A stretch of DNA of 64,000 bases from Petrosia ficiformis. Lineage: Eukaryota > Porifera > Demospongiae > Haplosclerida > Petrosiidae. The stretch is taken from assembly GCA_947044365.1 (NCBI GenBank), contig OX345636.1, positions 32,252,712 through 32,316,711 on the forward strand, given 5' to 3'. Positions 24,901 through 33,028 of the stretch are shown here, in pieces. Made by a program: the position numbers and the translations under genes. Every line of letters begins with the position of its first letter. Within the stretch, counting starts at the first letter, position 1. The notes beneath the pieces were generated by a model. The model had not been told where the DNA came from, did no database searches, and worked only from the letters and a program-made list of their open reading frames with translations.

Positions 24901-27900
24901 GTCTACTCATATTTCATACCATACGTTCTCTGCTTTCCTTATACCTCTTATTTGGTGATGTAAAAGAGCTTCCATCCAGCTTTCTTTTCTCCAGTAGGGC
25001 ACAGTTGACAGTGCACTCTGAGAAACCAGAGGCTTCAACAGTTTTCTTACATAACTTTGGTGGAGTGGACTTCTGTTTCTTACTTCCTTTGGCATTGTCA
25101 ATTCCGTATACAGATGCAGGTCGATAATCACAGCATCAGTTTTTCTAACTTTCCAGCCAAGACATGTGGGTATATACCAAGTAAGTACAGCGTCACGTGA
25201 GAAACCACAACCACGCAATAATTTTACATTCCAATGATGCAATTCTTCCGCTGATGATTTCCATGACTCCTAAATGTGAATAGACTGTAGTGTACATTTT
25301 TATACGTGATGCACATACTGTATTACTGTCATAGTAACATCATGCATGTAGCCACAATAACCTGTACAACCAACTACATTGAAATTTATGCTATTCCTTG
25401 CAGCTGTACTAAATTGGTTATTTTAACAATTTAATTTTTCCAGCGTACCGTATAACCCACATTGAAGATATTAAAATGATTAGAAAAATTATTTTTGATA
25501 ATAATTATCATTGAATAGTAGATATGAACGATTTTCATGAGTATAGTTATTATCATTTTCATTATTTTGCTTTCCAGAATTGAATTTCTCAACTATATTT
25601 GATAATATAATTTTGATATATTGATTATACACATAATTAATTACATAAGCCACCTGATTACTACACTACACCTTATCACATAAAGGGTAATCCCCTCATC
25701 ACATTGTCCATAAGTCTTTGAAAAGAGCTCGGAGCTCCTGTTAAACCGAATGACATATTGCAAAATTGATACAGACCCATTTCTGGTCCCAGACAAAAAG
25801 CTGTTTTTCGACAATTTGTCTCGTGCACCGGTGAAGTGTTGTGAAAACAGCTGGATTAGCAAGTCTGTGTTGTACCTCATCTGCCAAGGGTAAGGGGTAA
25901 GCGTAATGCACTGGAATGCGTCTAGGAGGAAGTTTTGTTGATGTCTGTCCTGGTATTGAAGTAAATAACATCTTATATAATTATGGTGATGATGTCATCA
26001 CACCCATCTGATTGGCCTTCTAGTAGGTTGTACTTGATTTGACCTTAAACTGTGGAATATCAAAGTCGTCTATGGATATATCTGCTGGTGATATCTCTAT
26101 ACCTGACACAATTGTCTCACAATTTTCACCTTGCCAGTCATTGCAACTGCTATATGATCATCCACAAATAAGCTGTACTGCATGGTGTTGATGTATAGTC
26201 AAGACTAACTTTAATGGCTTGCAAGAAGTAATATTACAGCAGATTATCAAAAATTTATGGTTTACATAGCACTTACCAGGCATGCAAACATTGGTTTAAC
26301 TATTGGTACATTCACTCCTGATGCAGTAACTAACTGTATACTAACATTAGAACTATCTATTGATCTGGTTTTAGCCATTCTTGCCACAGTAGTAGTAGAA
26401 TGAGCCAAAATCTAACAATTTCTGTGGAAATTCCACCCACCTCTTGTGAAATGATGAACCTGATAGCAGCTACCACAACAAAATTGTCAGGGACAGCATT
26501 TACTGACTGGAACGACTGGTAGGGCAATCTCATTTCATATGATCAGGCCTATTACATTGGTAACATCTGAGATATGGTAATCCTTTCGTGTCAAATGTTG
26601 TGGTCTGAGTACTGGTAACTAAAGCAGCAACTTGTTCTTACAAAGAGGCAAACTGGTTCTTAAGCTCATCCACTTCTGATGGCTTCTTAGTTATGGCTGC
26701 AACATGTTATTGCTCATCAACAGTTATTAACAACTTAGCACGCTCTGTAGCCTCTTGTAAGTTGGTCCCCTGGCCGATGGCTTGTATCTACATAACTTAC
26801 AGCCTCCAGCAGGCCAGATAAAAATTGATGCAACAATGATTGATCCTTAGCTTCGTCCTCAACTTTTGGCTATGGTCAGTAACTGTTTTAAATCATGAAC
26901 AAACACAGATAAAGTTTCACCTGGTCTCAGTTTTCTATTCTGAAACTCACTCATGGATACAAATTCTATTGGAGTTAGTTTTTCAAAAACATTTTTCTTA
27001 GCTTCCTCATGTGCCTTGTTTCTCTTCACTCAGTTCCAACCAGGTAGCCAATGCTTCTCATTCTAGGAGTGTTGGGAGTTTCACTGCTTTTGTAGCAATG
27101 ATGCAATTCTTCCGCTGATGATTTCCGTGACTCCTAAATGTGAATAGACTGTATGTACATTTTTATATGTGATGCACATACTGTATTACTGTCATAGTAA
27201 CATCATGCATGTAGCCACAATAACCTGTACAACCAACTACATTGAAATTTATGCTATTCCTTGTAACTGTACTAAATTGGTTATTTTAACAATTTAATTT
27301 TTCCAGTGTACCGTATAACCCACATTGAAGATATTAAAATGATTAGAAAAATTATTTTTGATTTTTTAGTACTGAATTTACTATAGCATGTCTTCTGTTT
27401 TTATGAGTAGATAATAATAATCAATGAGTATAAATAATAATTATCATTGACTAGTAGATACATGTATGAATGATTTTCATGAGCATAATTATTATCATTT
27501 TCATTATTTTGCTTTCCAGAATTGAATTTCTCATCTATATTTGATAATATAATTTTGATATATTGATTATACACATCATTAATTACATAATTATAATTTA
27601 ATGTTCATTTACTGATAGTACTCGCATAAATAACATTTCACTTCTCCATTTTTTTACAGAATTTCTACAAATACTAGAGAAAGCAAGAAAGGAGGGATTC
27701 GTGTCCATCAAATGGACAAATTTTGCAATGTTCGGAGCATCTGGCGTCGGAAAAACCTCCTTGTTAAACCTCCTATTACGAAAAAAACCCGTTATCAACC
27801 ATCACAGCACTGCTGTTGTGAAAGCTCCTGCCGTCTGTTTAGTGAGTAATGATGCAGATAATAATGACGAGGATGAGGGTACTTCTTCATCTGATGAAAG

Positions 27901-30900
27901 CCAGGAGAGTGGTGATACCTCAGTCACTGAATTAGGAAGGAATATTATCATAGCTGATGGAAATTGCTACTGGGTGTCTGCAGATGCAGAGGAAGTGAAG
28001 ATCAAATTCATTCAGGCGTTAAAGCATGGTGTTCGAACTCGAATAAGTGAAGTTGAACTGTCACCACAATTGATGGAAGACCAAACCCACATGAAGAATA
28101 TCATTGCTGGCATAGAGTCTGTTAAACAGCGACCACTTACATCTCTTTCGACTATACCAATGCCAAAACCTTCACCACTTACATCTCTTTCAACACCAAT
28201 GCCAAAATCGCAACACTCTCTTTCTAGTTACGATCAATTTCTCGAATTGCTTTCTAAAGTAGAAAAGTCTGATGAGTTGTATAATGCTCATATGATGTAT
28301 GGTCTTGACTCAGGAGGCCAGGCTGCTTTCATTGATATCGCTCCAGCATTATTACGTTACAATTCTCTGAACATGATTGTCCTTAGGCTTGATGAAAAGC
28401 TTGATGACAAAGCAAATTTCTTTTTTTCTGTACGTGGGAGAAGAGTCGGCAAAGGAGAGAAAAGGCAAATGAGCACTATGCAGCTTATGAAAGGCTTTAT
28501 TCGATGCAAATCTCAGCTTCGTCCTCCTCTTTTGCAGGGAGTTGAGAATGTTCAACACCAAGGAAAGCCTAATTTCATAGTAGTTGGTAGTTGTTACGAT
28601 AAGTACGAAATGCTACGACAAAGTAACCAGCTTGAAGAGAGCCTTGATAAAAAAAATGATCGTCTTCGTAGAGAGCTTGGAAGGTATGAAGATGTCAGAA
28701 TTGACTACATTGAAGACAAAGATGTAATCTTTCCAATTAACACAACAAGTAGAAACAAGCATGAACGCCATATTGCAAAACGAATCCGTAAGATTACCAG
28801 CCAGTCATACATTACAGCTGAAGTTCCAGCACGATGGTTCTTCTTCCAGTTAGAGCTAAAGTCAAAATCACAAGGTCGAAGAGTCATAAGCCTTGATGAG
28901 TGCCTTGAAATTGGAAAAGCTATTGGTATGCCAGAAAGTGAGGTAAAAGCAGCTTTATGGTATTTCCATAATTTGACTGTGTATCTCTACTTTGCCGATA
29001 TTCTACCTAAAGTTGTGTTTCTTGATCCTCAAGTATTATTTGATATGCTCTCTCAATTAATTGCTGTCTCTTATGGAGGTGACTGCTACGATGTTGCTAC
29101 AATTAAAAATCTTAAGCATAGGGGTATATTCAGTCGAGAGTTACTAGACATCATTAATTTATGTGAAGAAGGTTTCTCTTCTGATGATTTCCTCAAGCTA
29201 ATGCAAGGTTTATTAATCATCTCAAAGATCCCTGCCGATGCTAAGTATTTTATTCCATGTGTTCTGGATACAGTTGATGATCCTTTCGAAAATCGTCGTG
29301 GTGAGTATGTTGAGCCCATATTTCTCACATGGGATGATCAGTTGATCCCTAATGGTCTCTTTACAGCACTTGTTGTGTTCCTTCTTGAGCTTGATTCTTC
29401 AAATAAATTTAAATTGGGAAATGATATTCATCGCAACAAAGTCGTCTTGAGGTGTCAACATTTCGGTGGTACTATCCATTTACTCGACCAAGTAGAATGG
29501 CTAGCTATACGCTACTTCGGTCCACCAGATAACTGTTGCAGTGTTCGTTCTGACATCATTAATGGAATGAAATCTGTTGTATGCAGATTTGGCTGGGATG
29601 AATCGCTATCCTTCGCGCAAGAAATGTTTCAATGTAAAATTGCGGAGTGCACTAAATCATCATTCCATTTCTGTGAGCTTGGTAAAACTAAATCAATACT
29701 TACTTGCAATGGAAGTGATGCTACCTGCATGGCTGATGACTCCAGTCATCTATCTTGGTTCAATTCATCAGGTAAGCTTTATTAAATAGCTTATAGTCTT
29801 ACGTTGTTCTTCATTAAAATTCGAGTTTACAACACGTGCATGTTACCTACTAAAATTTTCATAAGTATAATTATAATTATAGTCTTTAATAGTTATATTG
29901 AAATTTTATTTTCTCTACATTATCTATTATTAGAAAAACAAGAAACCCTTTTTACAGAAATTCCATCTGTACAAGAATCGATTCAATCTCAACTGAATGA
30001 TGAAGAACTAAAAGGTTTGATTTAGCTTACACACACAATTATGATTATTGTTGTCAAACCACATAAAAACACATTATGATTTAGTATATTAAAAGTGTAA
30101 CTTGCCTAACTATGTTCTTGTGATTTTGTTTTGCAAGATAACATTGTTGAAATGACACAAAATTAATGTTTACTGTTATTGAGTTACTGAGTTATCGAAA
30201 ACGAAGCAGTGATGATTACAATTCACTGGGACCTATTTATAAATATCACCTTTTGGAAGTCGCCTTTCAATATACAGGTGTCATTTATTCATAGTTGTTT
30301 AATATAATTATAATTGTATTGTATTGGGACCATAATAAGTATGGAGATGTTGTTAACTGGGTCCACTGTACTTTGTAAGAACTATGTGCATGCATTAGTA
30401 TAACAATCATTGTAATGACACTCAGTGTATGTAATATAACTACGTATACAATGTGTATAATTATATTAAACGCCCGTGGAAAGCAATTATTGGGATGGCC
30501 CTACAGACCATAAAAACTATTGCACTTTACTCTTAAGGTTTTTGTACTATATATTATATAAATCATAGTGTATTATCAGTAATTCTCTACTATATTTTAT
30601 ATTGGTAGATTTTATATATATAGCATAATAATTATTACTAGGTGAATGCAGAGCATTGAAAGAGGGCATTAGCTCTGAGCAGTTATATAATTCTGTGGTG
30701 ATAGTGGTAGGTTGCATTTTTGAGGTTTGAAAGGCTGTTTCACAGTGAAAAATGCCCAATATGGCTGTGTGCTGGCAGTCTTTCATGCTTTGTCTTCACA
30801 ATTGAATGCTATACAGTTGTTTTCTACTCAATGGCTAAAAAATACAGCCCAATAGAATTTGAGAAGCTCAATGCTGTCTCTCTGTATACATGGATATGAG

Positions 30901-32874
30901 TCTTCTAGCATCACGTTGTCTGGTTGTAGGTCTACTTCTCAATATCATGTCTTTCATTCCTTTGTTGAGATCCACTCACGTGTTTTATTACATCTGTATT
31001 TTTATTGTGATTGATAATATAATATATATATATATTATAATATGTTAATAAAGATATGGAATATAATATGGTATGCATTAAAGACAAATGCCACTTGACT
31101 CATTAGGCTAGGCTCGCTAACACTCGCAATTATAATGATAGATGTGATGTATTGTGACTATAATTATAAATAATTAATAATTCATATTCATAATCATTAT
31201 TAATATTATGTTCACACATGCTCAGAGACTGTTTAGAGTTGTGCACATGTTTTGATATAGTCTTTTTGTCTTGTATGATTCTTTTTAATCTGTGTTAAAA
31301 ATAAGAGATACATTATAATAGACACTAGTTTTGTTTGTTAGTTTGACAAATCGATGTATTTATGATTATATAATTATAATTATACATATGCAATATAATA
31401 ACTATGCTTATAAACCACACTTTACAAGTAGTGGAAGTGAATCTCTTTTTAATGATTATTTCCTATATTTTGAGATTATTTCTTGCACAAATATATAGCA
31501 TTTGGAATGTTGTTTGTTAGATATTTATTATATAGCAGTTCTCAAAATACTTCATAGTGCACTAATATATAATAATTTTAATGATACTTATTTCTATTCA
31601 AAATCAGTACCATAATGAATACTTAAATACTACCACATGTGATAGGAATATTTTTGCTGTATAATTATTACCACTAGTAATGTTGTATTATTATTTCACA
31701 TGAATTATCTCCAATGACATCACTGTTTTAGTTATAACTTAATGTCTAACGATAGACTCATGATGTATTTGTAACATTGTTCCAGTGTTTGTGCATGTGT
31801 TACTTGCAGCAAAATTAAACTCTATTAATCACCATACCAGTAATGATTATTATAATACTGTACAATATATTTCACCATACGTTAGGTTGCAAAGATGTCG
31901 AATTTACTCAAACACATAGCAAAATGGATATAGAGTAAGTGATTTGACAACTGTGTTTAATTTCCATCATAATGTAGAACAAAGGCCTGTAAGTAAATGT
32001 GACTTCTTGCTGAAATGTATTTACGAAAGAAACACTCATACAAAACAAAACATCTACAAGTTATTGTGATATTTCATGAATTTGTGACTTAATCAACCAA
32101 TGTAATTATTATGTTATGTGCAATTAAGTATGTAATTTGTCAGTTATACTTACAATTCTTGCAGATTCTCTATGAAGAGATTACATGAAGATATTATTGA
32201 CTCTGATAAGAGAAGAAAAGAACAGCATATCACGCCAGTATGTGTAGGACACAAGAGACATCATGAAGATAATTATGATTCCCAATTCAGTCAAAAGAAG
32301 TCAAATGTAGGCATTCAAGGGCCTATTCAAACAAGTTCACATGGACAGTCTAAACCAGGCATGTATAATATCTAATTATTATACTAAGTGTATTTGCTAA
32401 TAATTATTATAATATATGCACAGTGAGTGTAATAAATCAATACAGTTATAATTATTCTATCATAGAAATAAGTATTGCGGATATTATTTAGTGATTTATA
32501 ATTATAATAATTAAACTATTGCACATCATTTATTTTTATCATATCTAATAATAGAAATGGACTGTAGCGATAACAGTCCTACAGTGATAAGCTCCAGTGT
32601 ATTGAGATCAAATCATGCAGAACTATGTAGACTACTGCATGTCAGTGAATCAACTCTGCTATCATTAACAGTTGAGCTGTATGCTAAAGGAATCATTGAC
32701 TTAAATGTAAAGATTGATGTTCTCAAAAAAGGAGGGTTTGCTGGTGCTGACATGTTACTAACTCATGTACAAATAAAGATTAAGCAGAATCCTGAACACC
32801 TAGATATTGTACAGAAAGCAATGGAAAGGGAGCATTTCCTACATGAAATTGTAAAGAAGATGAAACACATTTAA
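1383..32874 (+). CDS. Gene 1: ankyrin repeats - Roc GTPase - COR - CARD/death-fold-like protein (5' partial)
   Basis: Exons read by hand: 1383-1481, 15509-15607, 22417-22515, 23746-23820, 24335-24395, 27660-29771, 29934-30014, 31886-31934, 32165-32358, 32555-32874 (TAA). All junctions are AG acceptor/GT donor except one GC donor at 32359, and all phases join without a stop, giving about 1060 residues in the window. Order: three full ankyrin repeats, one short repeat, linker, P-loop GTPase with G1 GASGVGKTS (27734-27760), G3 DSGGQ (28307-28321) and a GSCYD motif where Roc domains have GTHxD, then a COR-like region, then a basic linker and a helical C-terminal domain. The ankyrin-Roc-COR plan is known from DAPK1-type proteins; here there is no kinase. 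Likely role (inference): a cytosolic scaffold or sensor that recognises ligand through ankyrin repeats and signals through a death-fold-like tail. Introns are large because of transposons. The 5' end lies upstream of the window. Confidence 0.8.
1740..2610. mobile_element. Dispersed repeat with AGAC tract and inverted CCCTCGCC/GGCGAGGG motifs (copy A)
   Basis: This block holds ACCCTCGCC near 1870, a Thr/Pro-rich minus-strand frame at 2121-2333, an (AGAC)n tract at 2530-2550 and a GC-rich hairpin with GGCGAGGGT near 2592. A diverged relative lies at about 60280-60540 (same AGACAGACA tract and CCTTGTATAATTT block). It looks like a transposon, but no transposase domain is recognised. Confidence 0.5.
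3768..4242. mobile_element. AT-rich MITE with GGATGTTGTAATT inverted ends (copy A)
   Basis: Left end TAATTATCAGGAATGTTG and right end CAACATCCCTGATAATTA are inverted repeats around many AATTACAATTAC-like subrepeats, which are themselves self-complementary. No coding sequence. The same element occupies 17892-18370 in copy B. Confidence 0.55.
4576..4726. repeat. Source segment of a 151-bp local duplicate
   Basis: This 151-bp segment recurs at 5076-5226, exactly 500 bases downstream, with about three substitutions. In copy B it occurs once (near 18705-18855), so the second occurrence arose in copy A. Confidence 0.85.
5076..5226. repeat. 151-bp filler duplicate at a deletion junction
   Basis: This copy of 4576-4726 sits precisely where copy A lacks the 1.7-kb block present in copy B (19202-20920). 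Deletion plus templated filler is the typical scar of microhomology-mediated or template-switch repair. Confidence 0.75.
5227..5256. repeat. 13-bp-arm hairpin at the deletion junction
   Basis: TATATTTTGTGGC, four bases, GCCACAAAATATA: a perfect inverted repeat directly after the filler. Copy B has only the unpaired relative GCTCATGGCACAAAC at 20911, so the hairpin was created at the junction. Confidence 0.7.
6238..6364. repeat. (AC)n microsatellite in copy A
   Basis: Long perfect CA runs with CAGTCA interruptions, followed by a CAGGGATGGG motif typical of a hAT-like terminal repeat. The copy B tract at 21909-22002 is shorter. Confidence 0.9.
6366..6706. mobile_element. Possible hAT-like MITE fragment beginning CAGGGATGGG
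   Basis: CAGGGATGGGTGATAATGAC followed by AT-rich ATAATTATCATAATAATTAT-type sequence resembles the ends of hAT MITEs and the element at 9635-9939. A matching right end is not clear. It occurs at the same place in copy B (22004-22341). Confidence 0.35.
6708..8354 (+). pseudogene. THAP-domain DDE transposase (DDE_Tnp_4-like), broken
   Basis: The reading starts at ATG 6801 with a THAP zinc motif ([10 protein letters not shown] ... CSKH). A frameshift in the T7 run at 6860-6866 separates the two zinc halves. Then follow a Ser/Thr linker, a coiled coil ([12 protein letters not shown]), a helix-turn-helix ([14 protein letters not shown], near 7490) and a DDE catalytic core: first Asp in VIIDATE (about 7664), second in MADRGF (8164), Glu in [10 protein letters not shown] (8306). 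Stops interrupt it near 7603 and 7684, a solo LTR sits at 7769-8039, another frameshift lies near 8220, and a TAA follows DKSL near 8354, before the usual C-terminus. Left of 6801 is presumably the transposon end; no right inverted end is found. Not functional here. Confidence 0.8.
7769..8039. mobile_element. Solo LTR inserted in the DDE transposase
   Basis: A 271-bp block starts TGTTAGA and ends TCTAACA (7-bp inverted termini, TG...CA) and is flanked by a perfect 5-bp duplication GAATC (7764-7768 and 8040-8044). Removing it restores the transposase reading VGI-SPDG in frame. These are the hallmarks of an LTR left after recombination between two LTRs. The TGTTAGA/TCTAACA ends are common in Copia-type elements, but the family is not certain. 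Confidence 0.85.
9249..9268 (+). repeat. 20-base poly-G run inside a conserved motif
   Basis: Twenty consecutive G residues encode W plus six Gly in the SDG..GGQNKN motif. The length keeps the frame. Such a run is exceptional in this AT-rich window and could form a G-quadruplex. Confidence 0.9.
9635..9939. mobile_element. hAT-type MITE inserted in the DUF7869-like gene
   Basis: A 305-bp insert starts AGGGATGGGAGATTA and ends CAAAATATTGCCCATTCCT (AG). These are imperfect inverted repeats of the CAGGGATGGG class. The 8-mer TTTGGGGT occurs on both sides (9627-9634, 9940-9947), and the host frame reads [14 protein letters not shown] when the insert is removed. It is rich in TTATCGTGATAATC-like palindromes. 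Confidence 0.75.
10365..10455. repeat. Dispersed repeat GTGTATATACCGGATATAC
   Basis: The pattern GTGTATATACCGGATATACT, then a GGGTTATATCC block, CCTAAGGGC and TATATCCACATAAA recurs in diverged form at about 46888-46985. Probably a short nonautonomous transposon. Confidence 0.45.
10660..11661 (+). pseudogene. HIRAN-like domain plus Ulp1-like cysteine protease, frameshifted
   Basis: The first part (to about 10905) reads MVRGYHIY, then after a frameshift [20 protein letters not shown], then [13 protein letters not shown], a pattern like the HIRAN DNA-end-binding domain. A deletion/frameshift near 10900 leads into a 252-residue open frame: PCKLHFKG, a Lys-rich linker ([10 protein letters not shown]), then a C48/Ulp1-type fold with His in NHWLVA (11341), Asp in VYDS (11398), Gln in KQTGG (11494) and Cys in KDCSLFAIA (11512). 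The full catalytic set is visible. Such Ulp1-like proteins are known passengers of several transposon groups. It ends at TAA near 11661. Likely a transposon gene in decay. Confidence 0.65.
11791..13050 (-). pseudogene. Pogo-like (Tc1/mariner superfamily) transposase, internally deleted
   Basis: On the minus strand: an N-terminal basic HTH region ([20 protein letters not shown], then a TGA near 12810), a second DNA-binding half ([38 protein letters not shown]), then an abrupt join near 12345 to the C-terminal DDE half ([27 protein letters not shown] with the second Asp, [16 protein letters not shown]). About 50-60 residues that should carry the first catalytic Asp (NWDQTG-like) are missing, and a TGA follows VKDFL at 12001. 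Open reading on the opposite strand (12349-13047) is antisense shadow. Possible terminal sequence lies near 13150-13215. Dead element. Confidence 0.75.
13235..13975. repeat. Long compound CA/ACAT microsatellite
   Basis: About 740 bp of imperfect (CA)n, (CACATA)n and (ACATGC)n on the plus strand, placed just before copy B and its MITE. All reading frames in it are His/Thr or Cys/Val repeats and are not genes. Confidence 0.9.
13981..14223. mobile_element. Palindromic MITE with 27-bp terminal inverted repeats
   Basis: GTACCGGACATTATTAAG at the left end and CTTAATAAAGTCCGGTAC at the right end form 27-bp inverted repeats with one mismatch, around 190 bp of AT-rich DNA. TA dinucleotides flank or nearly flank both ends, as expected of Tc1/mariner-type insertion. 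A related end, CAGTACCGGACAAAA, occurs at about 47835. No coding sequence is seen. The right half of a second copy opens the window at 1-62. Confidence 0.7.
14224..14470. repeat. CA-rich microsatellite tract, copy B
   Basis: Counterpart of 63-350 with different repeat lengths, as expected of a microsatellite that mutates faster than the surrounding duplicate. Confidence 0.85.
14657..15081. mobile_element. hAT-type MITE (copy B)
   Basis: The same 425-bp element at the same place in copy B with the same flanking 8-mers, so it inserted before the segmental duplication. A few substitutions separate the two copies. Confidence 0.65.
15509..15607 (+). CDS. Ankyrin-repeat exon, copy B
   Basis: A 99-bp phase-0 exon in the second duplicate, with the same splice sites as copy A. 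It encodes [20 protein letters not shown] followed by [13 protein letters not shown], closer to the ankyrin consensus (AIHxAA, GHSETV) than copy A. Compared with copy A, 13 of 99 bases differ, changing eight amino acids with one silent change. The changes cluster in the first helix and loop, while the last 46 bases differ only once. The flanking introns are almost identical between copies. Confidence 0.8.
15858..16722. mobile_element. Dispersed repeat with AGAC tract (copy B)
   Basis: Counterpart of 1740-2610 in the second duplicate, with two short deletions. One of them, GGATCACTT to GGACACTT, breaks the minus-strand frame present in copy A, which argues against that frame being a functional gene. 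Confidence 0.5.
17892..18370. mobile_element. AT-rich MITE with GGATGTTGTAATT inverted ends (copy B)
   Basis: Counterpart of 3768-4242 with the same inverted ends and scattered substitutions. It was present before the duplication. Confidence 0.55.
19202..20920. other. 1.7-kb block present only in copy B
   Basis: No gene seen. It holds a T-rich run, a segment with a B-box-like GTGGGTTGAATCC near 20098 that could belong to an old tRNA-derived element, and CA-rich DNA at 20410-20520. Copy A has a filler instead, so this is probably ancestral sequence lost from A. Confidence 0.6.
21909..22002. repeat. (AC)n microsatellite in copy B
   Basis: Shorter counterpart of 6238-6364, also followed by CAGGGATGGGTGATAATG. 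Confidence 0.9.
22417..22515 (+). CDS. Ankyrin-repeat exon 3
   Basis: A 99-bp phase-0 exon between TTTTCATAG and GTTAGT encoding a near-consensus ankyrin repeat ([20 protein letters not shown] then [13 protein letters not shown]). It lies just beyond the end of the duplicated segment and has no counterpart after copy A, where transposons occupy the corresponding place. This is the most canonical repeat in the window. Confidence 0.88.
23746..23820 (+). CDS. Short terminal ankyrin-repeat exon
   Basis: A 75-bp phase-0 exon after TTTTACAG and before GTATGT. It encodes 25 residues beginning [20 protein letters not shown], matching the first helix and start of the second helix of an ankyrin repeat. 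This looks like the capping repeat that closes the array before the linker and GTPase. Confidence 0.82.
24335..24395 (+). CDS. Linker exon between ankyrin array and Roc domain
   Basis: A 61-bp exon (acceptor TTGTAG, donor GTGAAA) entering in phase 0 and leaving in phase 1. It encodes about 20 polar residues ([20 protein letters not shown]). The split codon is completed by the first two bases of the exon at 27660, giving Glu. No domain is recognised. Confidence 0.7.
24748..25443. mobile_element. TIR element with about 50-bp inverted ends in gene 1 intron 5
   Basis: Left ACTGCAAAAACAGAATTG and the following TTAAAATAACTATTTTATTG are inverted at the right end (TTGGTTATTTTAACAATTTA, ending TTTTTCCAG). 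The interior carries an unrecognised minus-strand frame of 111 codons (24907-25242), bounded by its own TGTCTACTCATATTT/AAATGTGAATAGACTGT inverted pair. The left-end segment is also present at 4310-4500 and 18440-18650, so the family is dispersed. Confidence 0.5.
25232..25645. repeat. Direct repeat R1 flanking the gypsy remnant
   Basis: Starts CAATGATGCAATTCTTCCGC and matches 27096-27596 in the same orientation with few changes, except for a roughly 70-bp insert in the second copy. It combines the right part of the TIR element with adjoining AT-rich intron, so it is more likely a local duplication than an LTR. Confidence 0.7.
25646..27095 (-). pseudogene. Ty3/gypsy-like retrotransposon remnant (gag, protease, RT pieces)
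   Basis: Read on the minus strand: a gag-like stretch ([20 protein letters not shown]) near 26950, a zinc knuckle [11 protein letters not shown] with its last Cys near 26520, a protease-like region near 26400-26280 (TTTVARM), then reverse transcriptase pieces [14 protein letters not shown] (about 25920) and [20 protein letters not shown] (about 25740-25690). Numerous stops and frameshifts are present, and the rest of pol is absent. It is a decayed copy inside intron 5 of gene 1, in antisense orientation to the gene. Confidence 0.7.
27096..27596. repeat. Direct repeat R2 flanking the gypsy remnant
   Basis: Second copy of R1, immediately upstream of the exon at 27660. It keeps the TIR-element end as CCAGTGTACC where R1 has CCAGCGTACC. 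Confidence 0.7.
27660..29771 (+). CDS. Large exon: Roc-like GTPase and COR domain
   Basis: A 2112-bp exon with one open frame. It begins [14 protein letters not shown], then [15 protein letters not shown] (Walker A, 27734-27760). An acidic low-complexity insert and a twofold PLTSLST...PMPK repeat separate this from the DSGGQ switch motif at 28307, a gap of about 190 residues where ordinary Roc domains have a few tens. FIVVGSCYD supplies the G4-like motif. The segment from [13 protein letters not shown] through [18 protein letters not shown] has the COR and winged-helix spacing seen in DAPK1 and LRRK2. Nucleotide binding is expected because Lys and Thr/Ser of the P-loop are present. The exon ends in phase 1 at a GTAAGC donor. 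Confidence 0.85.
29934..32358 (+). CDS. Three small linker exons after the COR domain
   Basis: Exons 29934-30014 (81 bp), 31886-31934 (49 bp) and 32165-32358 (194 bp) join in phase. They encode a Glu/Gln-rich stretch, a short polar stretch, and a basic His/Lys-rich region ([20 protein letters not shown]) that could be a nuclear-localisation-like or unstructured linker. The last exon uses a GC donor (CCAG then GCATGT). The nearest GT alternative, four bases downstream, would shift the frame into a stop at once. The introns hold AT-rich DNA and a dispersed repeat near 30470. Confidence 0.65.
30015..31885. other. Gene 1 intron 7, AT-rich
   Basis: No gene seen. A short segment near 30475-30530 (GGGATGGCCCTACAGACCAT) is found inverted near 47765-47815, so a dispersed repeat is present. 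The rest is AT-rich, with (TA)n near 31020. Confidence 0.5.
32555..32874 (+). CDS. C-terminal exon: helical CARD/death-fold-like domain
   Basis: A 320-bp final exon ending in TAA. It encodes about 106 residues with amphipathic helices ([20 protein letters not shown], then a Gly-rich turn, then [20 protein letters not shown]). The pattern I-x-x-NPE-x-x-x-x-I-x-x-A near the end and the overall length of about 90 residues resemble CARD or DED-type death folds. This is recognised only by pattern and should be confirmed by profile search. If right, the protein can recruit partners by homotypic death-fold contacts. Confidence 0.6.
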
Positions 32875-33022
32875 TGCACTAACTCTACCTTTTAAATGTA
32901 GTATATAACTCTATTAATTTTGTTTTAATTTCTTTTTGTCAAGCTGTAGTACTTTTTTTGTATTTGTGATAATTATTATTTAGCTGTTCTTACAGCTTTC
33001 TAACTTCAATGGAGGACCACAG

Positions 33023-33028
33023 AATAAA
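33023..33028 (+). terminator. Possible polyadenylation signal of gene 1
   Basis: AATAAA lies about 150 bases after the stop codon of gene 1. The region is AT-rich, so the hexamer may occur by chance. It is the first AATAAA seen downstream of the stop. Confidence 0.35.

Noticed and set aside
25232..27596. R1/R2 as LTRs of an intact gypsy element
   Set aside because: The repeats contain a TIR-transposon end and intron sequence, lack TG...CA borders, and the interior is too short and full of stops.
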